Assembly: GCF_020711235.1 (NCBI RefSeq) | Contig: NZ_JAJFAV010000009.1 | Coordinates: 62,001 to 126,000 of the forward strand | Reading direction: 5' to 3' | DNA length: 64,000 bases | DNA from: Hymenobacter sp. 15J16-1T3B | GTDB taxonomy: Bacteria; Bacteroidota; Bacteroidia; Cytophagales; Hymenobacteraceae | Shown: positions 17,751 to 26,363 of the stretch, piece by piece | Layout of the letters: each line of letters opens with the position of its first letter | Numbering within the stretch: position 1 is the stretch's first letter | Notes under the pieces: model-generated | Seen by the model: the letters and a program-made list of their open reading frames with translations, nothing else | Databases searched by the model: none | What the model was told of the DNA's origin: nothing | Position numbers and translations under genes: made by a program

Positions 17751-19850
17751 CTACATCAGCACCGGGGCCACGGCGGGTACAGGCAGCGTCACCACCAGCT
17801 CGGTGAAGACGCCGGGCTCGGTGTGCAGCGTGAGCGTGCCGCCGAGGCTGCGCACGATGTCGCGGCTCAGGGCCAAGCCCAGGCCCGGGCCTTCGTCGGC
17901 GGGCTTGGTGCTGAAAAACCGCTCGAACACGAGCGGCTGCGCCTCGGCCGGAATGCCCAAGCCGTTGTCGCGCACCACGATGCGCACCTGCTGCGGCCCC
18001 GTACGCTCCGTCGTCAGCACCACTTGCGGCACGTACTCCGCGGCGTCGTCGGCCGCCGCATTGATGTGCTGACGACGCTCCTGCACGGCGTAAAACGCGT
18101 TGGCAAACAGGCTGATGAGCACGCGCCCCAGGTCGTGGCGCACCACGTCTACGGTGCCTACGGCCGGATCAAGGCGGGGCAGCAGGGCGGCGTGGAAGTT
18201 GCGCTGCTTGGCGCGCATGTCGTGGTACGTCAGGCGCAGGTAATCCTCGGCCAGGGCGTTGAGGTCGGTGGGCTGCTTGGCGGCGGGCTGCGAGCCGCCG
18301 TACTCCAGCATGCCGCGCACGATGCCGCCCGCCCGCTGGCTGTGCTGGTTGATTTTGGCCTGGTGCCGGGCCAGGGTCAGCAGCATTTCGTCTAGCAGTT
18401 CGAGGTCGGCGGGCTGCAGCTCCGGGCCTTTCACCAACTCCTGCCGCAATTCCTGGCACAGCTGCTCGCTCACGCCGGCGAGGTTGCGGATGGCCTGCGC
18501 GGGCTGCTGAATCTCGTGGGCCACGCCCGCCATCAGCTCGCCCAACGACGCCATTTTTTCGCGCAGCACCAGCTGTTGCTGGGCCGTGCGCAGTTCCTGC
18601 AGCATTTCGGCCAGCCGGTCGCGCTGGTTGGTCAGCTCCTGGCTCTGGTGCGTAACCTGGGCATTGAGGCGCTGCAGCTCGGCATTGGCCAAGCGCTGCC
18701 GGCGGTTGTAGTAGCCCAAACCGAGCACCAGCAACGCCAGCGCGCCCAATCCGCCCCACAGCGCGTAGCTGCGCAGGCGGGCGGCGTACTCGGCCCGCTC
18801 GTCCTCCAGCTGCTGCAGGCGCTGCTGCTCGGCAAAGCCGATGGCGTCGAGCTGCTTGATGCGCTGCGGGTTGTAGAGGCTGTCCTCGGCCGTCTGCTGA
18901 ATCAGGAAGTATTTCAGCGTGCTGTCGCGCTGCTGCCGGGCCCCAAACGCGTCGGCCAGCAGGCGACTAGTGCGCACCACGCCCACCACGTAGGGCAGCG
19001 TCTGGCCGGTTTGCAGGGCGCGGCGGGCATAGAAGATGCAGGAGTCGGTCTGGCCCCGGTCGCGGTACAGCTCGGCTAGGTATTGGTAGGCCCGGCAGGC
19101 ACTGCGCTGGTCGTTTTCGGGCCGGGCTGCCTGCACGCTGCGGCGGTAATAATCGATGGCGGCACTGGTGCGCCCTTGCGCCACGGCCAGCAGCCCCAGT
19201 TCGCGCAGCACGTAGGGCATAGGGTTGCCCCAAGGGCTTTTGTGGAGGTTACGCGAGTTGTTGGTCAGCTCGTAGGCCTGATTGAGGAAGTAAGTGGCGG
19301 AGTCCAGCTGCCCCCGGCCTACGTAGGTGGAGCCCAGATTGGTGAGCACGCTCACCACGCGCGAGTCGTCGGATTCGCTGATGCCCTCGTACAGGCGCTT
19401 GGCGCGGTAGTAGTAAGCCAACGCCGGCCGGTAATCGTCGAGGGCTTGGTAGAGCAAGCCGGTTTGGTTGAGGGTACGGGCCGCCCCCGCCGCGTCGTGG
19501 GCCGCCTGGTGAAGCGCCAGGGCCCGCAGGTCGGTGCGCAGGGCCTGGGGCAGGTTGCCGCGCTCGGCCTGCAGCAGCGCCAGCCGCGAAAGGCTGCGCC
19601 CTTCGCCCTTGGTGTACCCGATGCGGCGCGAGAGGGCCAGCCCCTCGCGGGCGTAGTACTGCACCGAATCAAAGCGCGAGTAGCGGAAGGTGGCGCTCAG
19701 GTCGGCCAGCAGCAGCGCGCGGGTGGTATCGGCCGTGGCGCGGGCCAAGGCCCGCCGCAGCACTGCCGTTTGCGGGCTTTGGGCGCGCCCAGGCACGCTC
19801 AGCCCGAGCACCAACAGCAACCCGGACAACAACGCGCGGCATGACTTCAT
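17751..19850 (-). CDS. TPR-containing sensor histidine kinase
   Basis: 699 aa. It has an N-terminal signal peptide (ALLSGLLLVLGLSVPGRAQ), then about six tetratricopeptide repeats (about 60-310), a short coiled coil, one membrane helix (about 360-380, YALWGGLGALALLVLGLGYY), a second coiled coil, and a kinase core. The H-box is MAGVAHEIQQPAQAIRNLAG with the phosphoaccepting His near 445. The ATPase domain shows the N-box (SLFANAFYAVQERR), VRDNGLGIP, FERFFSTKP and GPGLGLALS. The His is in a HEIQQP context instead of HELRTP. The periplasmic TPRs probably sense a protein partner. No response regulator lies beside it, so it is an orphan kinase. Confidence 0.92.
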   Translation of the reverse strand: MKSCRALLSGLLLVLGLSVPGRAQSPQTAVLRRALARATADTTRALLLADLSATFRYSRFDSVQYYAREGLALSRRIGYTKGEGRSLSRLALLQAERGNLPQALRTDLRALALHQAAHDAAGAARTLNQTGLLYQALDDYRPALAYYYRAKRLYEGISESDDSRVVSVLTNLGSTYVGRGQLDSATYFLNQAYELTNNSRNLHKSPWGNPMPYVLRELGLLAVAQGRTSAAIDYYRRSVQAARPENDQRSACRAYQYLAELYRDRGQTDSCIFYARRALQTGQTLPYVVGVVRTSRLLADAFGARQQRDSTLKYFLIQQTAEDSLYNPQRIKQLDAIGFAEQQRLQQLEDERAEYAARLRSYALWGGLGALALLVLGLGYYNRRQRLANAELQRLNAQVTHQSQELTNQRDRLAEMLQELRTAQQQLVLREKMASLGELMAGVAHEIQQPAQAIRNLAGVSEQLCQELRQELVKGPELQPADLELLDEMLLTLARHQAKINQHSQRAGGIVRGMLEYGGSQPAAKQPTDLNALAEDYLRLTYHDMRAKQRNFHAALLPRLDPAVGTVDVVRHDLGRVLISLFANAFYAVQERRQHINAAADDAAEYVPQVVLTTERTGPQQVRIVVRDNGLGIPAEAQPLVFERFFSTKPADEGPGLGLALSRDIVRSLGGTLTLHTEPGVFTELVVTLPVPAVAPVLM

Positions 19851-20050
19851 GCGTGAAAATTAGCTAATACCAAGCATTCCGTGCGCCTCCCGCCCAGACG
19901 CGGGGCGCAGCCGGCCGGCCGCGCCGTTTCTTCGTGCGTTGTCCGGCCGCCCAGCCGGCTCTAGCCGTAAGCAGGCAACGCCTAGCGCCGGTGCGCCGGG
20001 CCCACCGCCCGGCCGCCCCGCGCCGCCCGGTTTATTTCCCGCTTTTCGCC

Positions 20051-20986
20051 ATGCGCCTCTTCGTTTATTCCGCCCTCACCGACTCCGCCCGTTCCTACTT
20101 GCGCCGGCAGCTGCCGCCGGGCTTCGCGGTTGTTTTTCGCACCGAACAGCCGGCACCCGAGCACCTGGCCGCTTTTCAGGCGGCCGAGCTGCTGCTGGGC
20201 AACCCACCGCCGGCCTGGCTAAGTGAGCACCAGCCGCCCGGCCTGCGGTTCTGGCAAATCGATTCGGCGGGCTTCGACCAGTACGCGGGCCTTGTGCTGC
20301 CGTGCCCGGTGGCCAACGTCGGCGACTATTTTGCCTGGCCCTGCGCCGAAACCATCGTGGCCGGCATCCTGGCCCAGTACCGCCACCTCGACGAGCTGGC
20401 CGTGTTGCAGAGCCGCCAGGAATGGGTAGGCCCTCCTATCCGCAAGCGGCTGCGGCTGCTGCGCGGGCAGCGCGTTATCATCCTCGGCGCCGGCGCCATC
20501 GGCCTGGCCGTGCAGGAGCAGCTCCGCGGCTTCCGCTGCCAGGTGCGTCTATTGGCCCGCACCGACGCCCGCGCCCAGTTGCATTCCAAAGACCAGCTGC
20601 GCGCCGCCCTGCCCGATACGGACTTGGTCATCAACTGCCTGCCCGGCAGCGCCCGCGGCTTCTTTTCGGCCGACCTCATCGAGGCCATGCGCCCCGGCAG
20701 CGTGTACGCCAGCGTGGGCCGCGGCACCACCACCGACGAGCCCGCCCTCATCCGCGCCCTGCAGGCCGGCCACCTCGGCGGCGCCGTACTCGACGTGACG
20801 GCCCAGGAGCCGCTGCCGCCCGGGCATCCGCTCTGGACCATGCCCCGGGTGCTGCTCACCCAGCACAGCGCCGGCGGCCAGCCCCGCGAAGACGAAGGCA
20901 AAATCGACATCTTCCTCGGCAACCTCGAGCGGGTGCGCCGCGGCGAGGCGCCCGAGAACCTAGTGGAGCTGCGGCGGGGGTATTAG
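20051..20986 (+). CDS. D-2-hydroxyacid dehydrogenase (NAD-binding, GhrA-like)
   Basis: 311 aa from the ATG at 20051. A Rossmann motif, RVIILGAGAIGLAVQEQL, sits in the middle. The catalytic set of the D-isomer-specific family is visible: Arg in SVGRGTTTDEPAL, Glu in TAQEPLPPGHPLW and His in LLTQHSAGG. The N-terminal substrate domain is short, as in glyoxylate/hydroxypyruvate reductases (GhrA type). It likely reduces a 2-oxoacid using NAD(P)H in the cytoplasm. The substrate is inferred only. It is divergent from the histidine kinase and converges on fabI. Confidence 0.87.
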   Translation: MRLFVYSALTDSARSYLRRQLPPGFAVVFRTEQPAPEHLAAFQAAELLLGNPPPAWLSEHQPPGLRFWQIDSAGFDQYAGLVLPCPVANVGDYFAWPCAETIVAGILAQYRHLDELAVLQSRQEWVGPPIRKRLRLLRGQRVIILGAGAIGLAVQEQLRGFRCQVRLLARTDARAQLHSKDQLRAALPDTDLVINCLPGSARGFFSADLIEAMRPGSVYASVGRGTTTDEPALIRALQAGHLGGAVLDVTAQEPLPPGHPLWTMPRVLLTQHSAGGQPREDEGKIDIFLGNLERVRRGEAPENLVELRRGY

Positions 20987-21009
20987 CAAACCGCCCTTCA
21001 CCAAAAACA

Positions 21010-21040
21010 ACCGAGCCCGGCTAAAGTGGCCGGGCTCGGT
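21010..21040. terminator. Bidirectional hairpin terminator
   Basis: A 12-bp stem (arms 21010-21021 and 21029-21040) with a 7-nt loop lies between the convergent dehydrogenase and fabI genes. An A-run precedes it, giving a T-tract for leftward transcripts. Confidence 0.8.
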
Positions 21041-21062
21041 ACGTTAAGGCGGGTGCTGAAGC

Positions 21063-21893
21063 TTAGGCCTCCTTGCTGGTTGCCTGCGTGATGGCCTCTA
21101 CCATGGCCTCCGAAATGCCGGTGGTGCTGAAGCCGCCGTCGTGCATCAGGTTTTGCATGGTCACGTAGCGCGTCAGGTCCGAGAACAAGCTTACGCAGTA
21201 GTCGGCGCAGGCTTCAGCCGGGGCGTTGCCCAGCGGCGAAAGGCGGTCGGCGTACTCGTAGAAGGCGTCGAAGCCGCTGATGCCGGTGCCGGCCGTGGTT
21301 TTGGTCGGCGACTGCGACACGGTGTTAACGCGCACCTTCTTCTGGGTGCCCAGGCGCTGCCCGTAGCTGCGGGCAATGCTTTCGAGCACGGCCTTGGCCT
21401 GCGACATGTCGGTGTAGTCGAGGAAGGCGCGCTGGGCGGCGATGTACGAGAGGGCCACCACCGAGCCCCACTCGGCCAGCGCATCCTGCTTCTCGGCCAC
21501 GTGCAGCATCTTGTGGAACGAGAGAGCCGAGATGTCCAGCGTCTTCTGAAACCAGTCGTAGTTCAGCTCGCCGTAGTGCTTGCCCTTGCGGATGTTCGGG
21601 CTCATGCCGATGCTGTGCAGCACGAAGTCAATCTTGCCGCCGAGTTGCTCCACTGCGCCGCTGAACACTTTCTCCAAGTCCTCCACCACCGTGGCGTCGG
21701 CCGGAATGATGGGCGCGCCGCATTCTTCGGCCAGCTTGTTGATTTCGCCCATGCGCATGGCCAGCGGCGCGTTGCTGAGCACGAACGTGGCGCCTTCTTC
21801 GTGGCAGCGTTGCGCCACTTTCCAGGCAATGGATTGTTCGTTGAGCGCGCCGAAGATGATGCCGCGCTTGCCGGCGAGAAGGTTGTTGGCCAT
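21063..21893 (-). CDS. fabI: Enoyl-[acyl-carrier-protein] reductase (NADH)
   Basis: 276 aa from the ATG at 21893; the upstream in-frame codon is non-ATG and lacks similarity. It catalyses the last reduction of each fatty-acid elongation cycle. The glycine-rich cofactor start is GIIFGALNEQSIAW. The active-site pattern Y-x6-K is Tyr160-Lys167, with the second conserved Tyr at 150 (VVALSYIAAQRAF), exactly the FabI spacing. The C-terminus MHDGGFSTTGI is typical. The gene is separate from recN by 231 bp containing a long inverted repeat, so it is probably transcribed from its own promoter. Confidence 0.96.
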   Translation of the reverse strand: MANNLLAGKRGIIFGALNEQSIAWKVAQRCHEEGATFVLSNAPLAMRMGEINKLAEECGAPIIPADATVVEDLEKVFSGAVEQLGGKIDFVLHSIGMSPNIRKGKHYGELNYDWFQKTLDISALSFHKMLHVAEKQDALAEWGSVVALSYIAAQRAFLDYTDMSQAKAVLESIARSYGQRLGTQKKVRVNTVSQSPTKTTAGTGISGFDAFYEYADRLSPLGNAPAEACADYCVSLFSDLTRYVTMQNLMHDGGFSTTGISEAMVEAITQATSKEA

Positions 21894-21932
21894 AAAAAGC
21901 GAGTTGAGTCGAAGTCTGGGAAAAGGAACGGG

Positions 21933-21940
21933 CAAAAATA
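21933..21940 (-). promoter_or_regulatory. Putative -7 box for fabI
   Basis: Reads TATTTTTG on the minus strand (fits TAnnTTTG), 40 bp upstream of the fabI ATG. No TTTG box is visible at standard spacing. Confidence 0.4.
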
Positions 21941-21975
21941 GGGGTTCGGCCCGAAGTGCAGCCGAAATTAACAGA

Positions 21976-22098
21976 ACGTCGTTCCGAGCTGGGCGAGGAA
22001 TCTCGCGTGCTGATGTCCGATAGTAAAATCACCGTCAAACGAAGACATTACCTGTGGACGTCAGCACGCGAGATTCCTCGACCAGCTCGGAACGACGT
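21976..22098. repeat. Long REP-like inverted repeat
   Basis: Arms at 21976-22013 and 22061-22098 are 38 bp and reverse-complementary with one mismatch, with a 47-bp spacer. The core GAGGAATCTCGCGTGCTGA belongs to a dispersed repeat type that also appears in diverged form near 40.4 kb. It lies between the recN stop and the fabI promoter. Confidence 0.85.
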
Positions 22099-22124
22099 AA
22101 TTATTTTTTCCCCGACCGCCCTAA

Positions 22125-23804
22125 CTACGCCGCCACCAAGTCGCTTTCCCCGCGCAGCGCCAGCAGCTCCCGGGCACTTTGCACGGCGTTTTCGCTCACG
22201 CGGGCGCCCGAAATCATCTGGGCAATTTCGCGGATGCGTTCCTCCTCCGAGAGGCGGCGGATGCGGCTCACGGTGCGGTCGGCGCGGTCTTCTTTGTACA
22301 CGTAGAAGTGCGCGTCGCCGGCGGCGGCCATCTGCGGCAGGTGCGAAATGGCTACCAACTGGTGCTTTTTGGCCATTTGCTGCATCATGCGGCCCACCTT
22401 CACCGCAATTTCCCCGCTGATGCCCGTGTCGATTTCGTCGAAAACGATGGTGGGCAGGGCGGTTTTGTCGGCCAGCAGGTACTTCACGCACAGCATCAGG
22501 CGCGAGAATTCCCCGCCCGAGGCGGCCTTGCTCAGCGTCTGCGGCTGGGCGCCCTTGTTGGCCGTGAAGAGCAGGCTGATGACGTCGGTGCCGGAGGCGG
22601 AGGGCTGACCGGTGCTGTGCTGCACCAGCAGGCGGGCGTTGGGCATGCCCAGGTCGAACAGCAGATTGGCCAGCTCCTTCTCAAACTGCGGGAAGGCCTT
22701 GCGGCGCTGCTCCGAGAGGTGGGCGGCGCGCTTGTTCACGGTGGCCAGGGCCCCGTCGGCGTCGCGGCGCAGGCGGCTGATTTCCTTGTCAAGGTTGAGC
22801 ACCGAGCCCACTTTCTGGCGCAGGTCCTCGCGCACCAGCAGCAGGGCCGGCAGGTCGCGTACCTGGTGCTTGCGCTGCAGGTTGTAGAGCACCGTCAGGC
22901 GCTGCTGCAGCTCGTCAAGGCGCAGCGGCTCGGCCTCGGTGCGCTGCTGGGCCTGCTCGGCCTCGTCGGCCACGTCGCGCAGCTCGATCAGGCAGCTGTC
23001 GACGCGCTCCTTGAGCTGCCGGGCGCCTTCCGAGTAAGCGGCAATCTGCCCGAGCACGATGCTGGTTTCCTTGAGCGAGGCGGTGGCGCAGTACTCGCCT
23101 TCCGAGAGGCTCTGCAGGGCGTAGCCGAGCTTGAGCTTGATTTCCTCGGCGTGCTCCAGCTCCTTCAGCTCCTGCTCCAGGGCCTCCTGGTCTTCGCCGT
23201 CGAGGCGGGCATCTTCCAGCTCGTTGAGCAAAAAGCTGTGGTAGTCTAACTCTTTGTTGGCCTGCACCACCTGGTCTTCCAGCGCCTTGAGGTCGGCGGC
23301 GAGCTTGCGGTACTGGCGGAAAGCCGTGCCGTACTGCGTGCGCGTGGGCACCAGGCCGGCGTAGAGGTCGATGAGGTTGAGCTGAAACACCGGGTCCCCG
23401 AGCAGCAGCGTGTCGTGCTGGGAGTGGATGTCCATCAGGTTCGCCCCGATTTTGCGCAGCGTCTCCACCGTCACCGGCGTGTCGTTGACGAAGGCGCGCG
23501 ACTTGCCGGTGGGCGCAATTTCGCGGCGCAGAATGCACTGCGCGTCGTAATCCAGGTCCTCGGCTTCGAAGATGTCCTGGAGCTGGTAGCCCGAAATGTC
23601 GAACTGCCCCTCAATCACGCACTTTTTGGTGGTGTTGAAGAGCAGCTTGGAATCGGCGCGGTTGCCGAGCAGCAGGCCGATGGCGCCGAGCATAATGGAC
23701 TTGCCAGCGCCGGTTTCGCCCGTGATGATGTTGAGCTGCCCCGAGGGCCGCAGCTCCAGGGCCTCGATCAAGGCGTAGTTTTGGATACGAAGGTCAACCA
23801 GCAT
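22125..23804 (-). CDS. recN: DNA repair protein RecN (SMC-like ATPase)
   Basis: 559 aa from the ATG at 23804, giving the family's usual N-terminus MLVDLRIQNYALIEALEL. Walker A is GETGAGKS (29-36). Two coiled-coil arms rich in Leu/Glu/Arg flank a hinge. The C-terminal half has the ABC signature SGGEFSRLML and Walker B TIVFDEIDTGISG. RecN holds broken DNA ends together early in double-strand-break repair. It follows porD in the same direction after a 313-bp gap containing a terminator, so it is likely a separate unit in this genome. Confidence 0.96.
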   Translation of the reverse strand: MLVDLRIQNYALIEALELRPSGQLNIITGETGAGKSIMLGAIGLLLGNRADSKLLFNTTKKCVIEGQFDISGYQLQDIFEAEDLDYDAQCILRREIAPTGKSRAFVNDTPVTVETLRKIGANLMDIHSQHDTLLLGDPVFQLNLIDLYAGLVPTRTQYGTAFRQYRKLAADLKALEDQVVQANKELDYHSFLLNELEDARLDGEDQEALEQELKELEHAEEIKLKLGYALQSLSEGEYCATASLKETSIVLGQIAAYSEGARQLKERVDSCLIELRDVADEAEQAQQRTEAEPLRLDELQQRLTVLYNLQRKHQVRDLPALLLVREDLRQKVGSVLNLDKEISRLRRDADGALATVNKRAAHLSEQRRKAFPQFEKELANLLFDLGMPNARLLVQHSTGQPSASGTDVISLLFTANKGAQPQTLSKAASGGEFSRLMLCVKYLLADKTALPTIVFDEIDTGISGEIAVKVGRMMQQMAKKHQLVAISHLPQMAAAGDAHFYVYKEDRADRTVSRIRRLSEEERIREIAQMISGARVSENAVQSARELLALRGESDLVAA

Positions 23805-24117
23805 AATACGCGGTGGTTGCGTGAGACAGGTGAAGACGGCCAAACGCCCGCACTGCCGAGCAGCCGCGGGTGCGCCGTCTACAAACCTACTAAATCATTT
23901 AGCAGCCACGCAAGCCCTCACCCCAACCACCTTAGCACATTGCTAATCAAAACCGCATTCCTATTGCTTTCCGCCGCGATAATAAATTTTGTGGCTGCCA
24001 ATGGGTGCGGCATCGGGCCGGCAAGCTAGGCAGGGGCGGCGGCAAAACAAAAGGCCCGCACGAGCGCGCGGGCCTTGATCAGGAGTGGAAGCGGGCAATC
24101 AGCGCCGCAACCGCCGG
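23805..24117. other. Intergenic region upstream of recN
   Basis: 313 bp between the porD stop and the recN start. It holds the porD terminator at 24051-24076 and a short AT-richer stretch (about 23890-23990), including the small palindrome CTAAATCATTTAG, which may include the recN promoter. No credible gene was seen. Confidence 0.6.
24051..24076 (-). terminator. Hairpin terminator after porD
   Basis: A 9-bp GC-rich stem (arms 24051-24059 and 24068-24076) with an 8-nt loop. The A-run on its left gives a T-tract for leftward transcription from the bamD-porD block. Confidence 0.75.
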
Positions 24118-25056
24118 TTATTTGGGCTGCAAAATCACTTGGTACTTGGCCGAACTGGTTGGGTCCACTTCCTGCAGCAGGGCCACCACGCTCTGCTTGA
24201 GCTCGGCCGAGGTGCTGCTGCGGTAGAGGTTGGCAATTTCGTCGGCCTTGGTTTCGAAAAACGCTTTGATCAGCGTGGAGCCGGGGCGCCGCTCGGCTGA
24301 TTCCTTCACGCCCTGCAAGGCAATGAAAATAGACGTGCGGGCGTCTTCGGGCTTCTGAATAAAGACGTCCAGCCCCTGCCGGTAGTAAGAATATGAGGCC
24401 GAGCGCAAAGCCTGCAACTGCGGATCCTGCAGGCCCGAGAGCAGCCAGTAGCGGCTGCGCTGGTCGCGCTTGCCGTTGTCCTTCCAGCCTTCGTCACCGT
24501 CCTGGTTTTGGGCCGCGGCGGCCTGCATGATGTTGCGGGCACGGTCGAAAGTACGCGAGCCGCCCAGGGGAGCGAAGCTGTCCTGGTCCATGCCGATGAT
24601 GGTCAGCGCGTAGAAGCTCAGGATGGACGAGAGGTTATTGACGTAGCTGTTCTCGGAAAAGTCGAGGGGCTGGCCGGGCAGGTAGGTAAACTTCCACGAC
24701 TCGGCGTAGCTCATCAGCGTGGTTTCGTAGCTGGTGCCGTACACCGGGCGGCGGCTAAACACGCGGGCCGTGGCAATGTACTGGCCGTTGGTAGGAATGC
24801 TGGTAATGCCGATGTACACGCTGCACTTGATGCGCTCCTCGGGCTTGTACACGTCGTTGGTCCAGCGCCGGTTGTTGAGGAACTGCGACACGTCGTTTTT
24901 CATCGAGTTCAGCAGCTGCGGGTCGGTGATGGTCACGTTTTCGGCCTTCACCGTCACCTCGGCCAGCAGCTCCTGGGCCGCAGCGCGGCGGGCCGGCAAG
25001 GCCAGCAGCGCGGTGAGCAACAGGCTCAGACAGATAGCGGGGTAGTTACGCAACAT
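24118..25056 (-). CDS. porD: PorD-like type IX secretion protein (DUF4835)
   Basis: 312 aa from the ATG at 25056, which begins a signal peptide (AICLSLLLTALLALPARRAAA). The body matches the DUF4835 pattern: VTITDPQLLNSMKNDVSQFL, NRRWTNDVYKPEERIKCSVY, SYVNNLSSILSFYALTIIGM and QDSFAPLGG. DUF4835 is linked to the T9SS as PorD and is nearly always found beside coaBC and recN in Bacteroidota. It is presumably periplasmic or outer-membrane associated. The start overlaps the 3' end of coaB by 11 bp, evidence for translational coupling. This fits with the T9SS cargo protein at 2.5-6.3 kb. Confidence 0.9.
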   Translation of the reverse strand: MLRNYPAICLSLLLTALLALPARRAAAQELLAEVTVKAENVTITDPQLLNSMKNDVSQFLNNRRWTNDVYKPEERIKCSVYIGITSIPTNGQYIATARVFSRRPVYGTSYETTLMSYAESWKFTYLPGQPLDFSENSYVNNLSSILSFYALTIIGMDQDSFAPLGGSRTFDRARNIMQAAAAQNQDGDEGWKDNGKRDQRSRYWLLSGLQDPQLQALRSASYSYYRQGLDVFIQKPEDARTSIFIALQGVKESAERRPGSTLIKAFFETKADEIANLYRSSTSAELKQSVVALLQEVDPTSSAKYQVILQPK

Positions 25057-25705
25057 GGGGCTGGAGGCGGGCAAGGATGGCAGAAACAATGTCGCGGGCC
25101 ACGTCAGTTTTGGGCTTCAACTCAAAGGTAGTCACGCCGGAGGCTTCCACGAGGGTAATCTTGTTGGTGTCGTGGCGGAAGCCGGCTCCCGCGTCGCGCA
25201 GGGAATTCAGCACCACCAGGTCGAAGCCCTTGCGCCGCAGTTTGCCTTGGGCGTTCTGGAGTTCGTCCTGCGTTTCCAACGCAAAACCCACCGAAAATTG
25301 TTCAGGGCGCTTGGTTTGCCCCAGCGTGGCGGCAATGTCCACGTTCTTCACCAGCTCGATGGTGAGCGTCTCGTCCGTGCCGTCGTCGCGCTTCTTGATT
25401 TTCTCGGCGGCTACGGTGCGCGGGCGGTAGTCGGCCACGGCAGCGGCAAACACCCACACGTCGGCCTGGGGCGCCACGGCGGCGGCGGCCTCGTACATCT
25501 GCTGGGCCGTTTGCACGGGCAACACCGTCACCCGCGGGTGGCTGATGGTCTGGCTCGTGGGGCCGCTAATCAGCGTCACCTGCCAGCCCTGGGCGGCAAA
25601 CTCGGCGGCCAGGGCGTAGCCCATCTTGCCGGTGGAGTGGTTGCCGATGAAGCGCACCGGGTCGATGGGCTCGTAGGTGGGGCCGGCGGTGAGCAGAACG
25701 TGCAT
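25046..25705 (-). CDS. coaB: Phosphopantothenate-cysteine ligase (CoaB half, split from CoaC)
   Basis: 219 aa. CoaB joins cysteine to 4'-phosphopantothenate in coenzyme A synthesis. The start MHVLLTAGPTYEPIDPVRFI followed by GNHSTGKMG is the conserved beginning of the CoaB domain, and AAVADYRPRTVAAEKIKK is the conserved nucleotide/lysine segment. In most bacteria this is the C-terminal half of the fused CoaBC protein. Here it is a free-standing reading frame with its own ATG (25705), 81 bp after the coaC stop. The intervening DNA contains a REP-like sequence. Confidence 0.93.
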   Translation of the reverse strand: MHVLLTAGPTYEPIDPVRFIGNHSTGKMGYALAAEFAAQGWQVTLISGPTSQTISHPRVTVLPVQTAQQMYEAAAAVAPQADVWVFAAAVADYRPRTVAAEKIKKRDDGTDETLTIELVKNVDIAATLGQTKRPEQFSVGFALETQDELQNAQGKLRRKGFDLVVLNSLRDAGAGFRHDTNKITLVEASGVTTFELKPKTDVARDIVSAILARLQPHVA

Positions 25706-25749
25706 GGTGGCGGGAAGAAGGAGGAATGACTAAGGAAGCCGCAAGAACG

Positions 25750-25786
25750 TCATGTCTCGACAAGCTCGACAGGCCGTTCGACGAGG
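25750..25786. repeat. REP-like element between coaC and coaB
   Basis: Contains ATGTCTCGACAAGCTCGACA (25752-25771), identical to 40410-40429 in the repeat downstream of mutL. It abuts the coaC stop codon and ends about 45 bp before the coaB ATG. Confidence 0.75.
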
Positions 25787-26341
25787 CTACTGCTTATCAG
25801 CGAAAAACTGCTCCAGCACCCGCACAATATCTTCCGGCTCCAGCATGCGGCCGGGGCCAGAGAGGCCGCTGGCCAGCTCGCCGGCAGGCGAGTCGAGCAC
25901 CCGCACGCCATCCTGGCGCAGGCGCTCCAGGTTGCGCTGGGTGGCCGGGTGCTGGTACATATCCAGGTCCATGGCCGGCGCTACCAACGTGGGGCAGCGG
26001 GCCGAGAGGTACACGGCCATGAGCAGGTTGGGGCACAGGCCCTGGGCCAGATTGGCCAGGGTGTTGGCGCTGGCCGGGGCAATGAGCAGGGCATCGGCCC
26101 AGAGGCCGAGGTCGACGTGGTTGTGCCACACGCCGCCGACTTCGTCTTTGATGAAGCCCTGCAGCACCGCTCGTTTCGAGAGCGTGGCCAGGGTTAGGGG
26201 CGTCACAAAAGCCGAAGCCGAGGGCGTCAGGATAACCTGCACCTCGGCTTCGGCTTTGATGAGCAGCCGCACCAGGGCGGCCGACTTGTAGGCGGCGATG
26301 CTGCCGCTTACGCCCAGCACAATGCGGCGTCCGGCCAGCAT
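25787..26341 (-). CDS. coaC: Phosphopantothenoylcysteine decarboxylase (CoaC half)
   Basis: 184 aa, a flavoprotein that decarboxylates phosphopantothenoylcysteine to 4'-phosphopantetheine. It starts MLAGRRIVLGVSGSIAAYKS, the conserved FMN-binding segment. The catalytic His is in NHVDLGLWAD, and APAMDLDMYQHPAT corresponds to the PxMNxxMW motif with Asp for Asn. The position of the active-site Cys in E. coli CoaBC (ACGDIGPGRM) is Ser here (ASGLSGPGRM). The protein stops at the point where the fused form would enter the CoaB linker. It follows rpoZ after 22 bp, in the same transcription unit. Confidence 0.92.
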   Translation of the reverse strand: MLAGRRIVLGVSGSIAAYKSAALVRLLIKAEAEVQVILTPSASAFVTPLTLATLSKRAVLQGFIKDEVGGVWHNHVDLGLWADALLIAPASANTLANLAQGLCPNLLMAVYLSARCPTLVAPAMDLDMYQHPATQRNLERLRQDGVRVLDSPAGELASGLSGPGRMLEPEDIVRVLEQFFADKQ

Positions 26342-26363
26342 AGCAGCGTCGGGCTAACGGTAA

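Noticed and set aside
23940-24029. 29-residue lipoprotein-like peptide starting at a TTG
   Set aside because: Too short, non-ATG start and no family; hydrophobic run likely coincidental.
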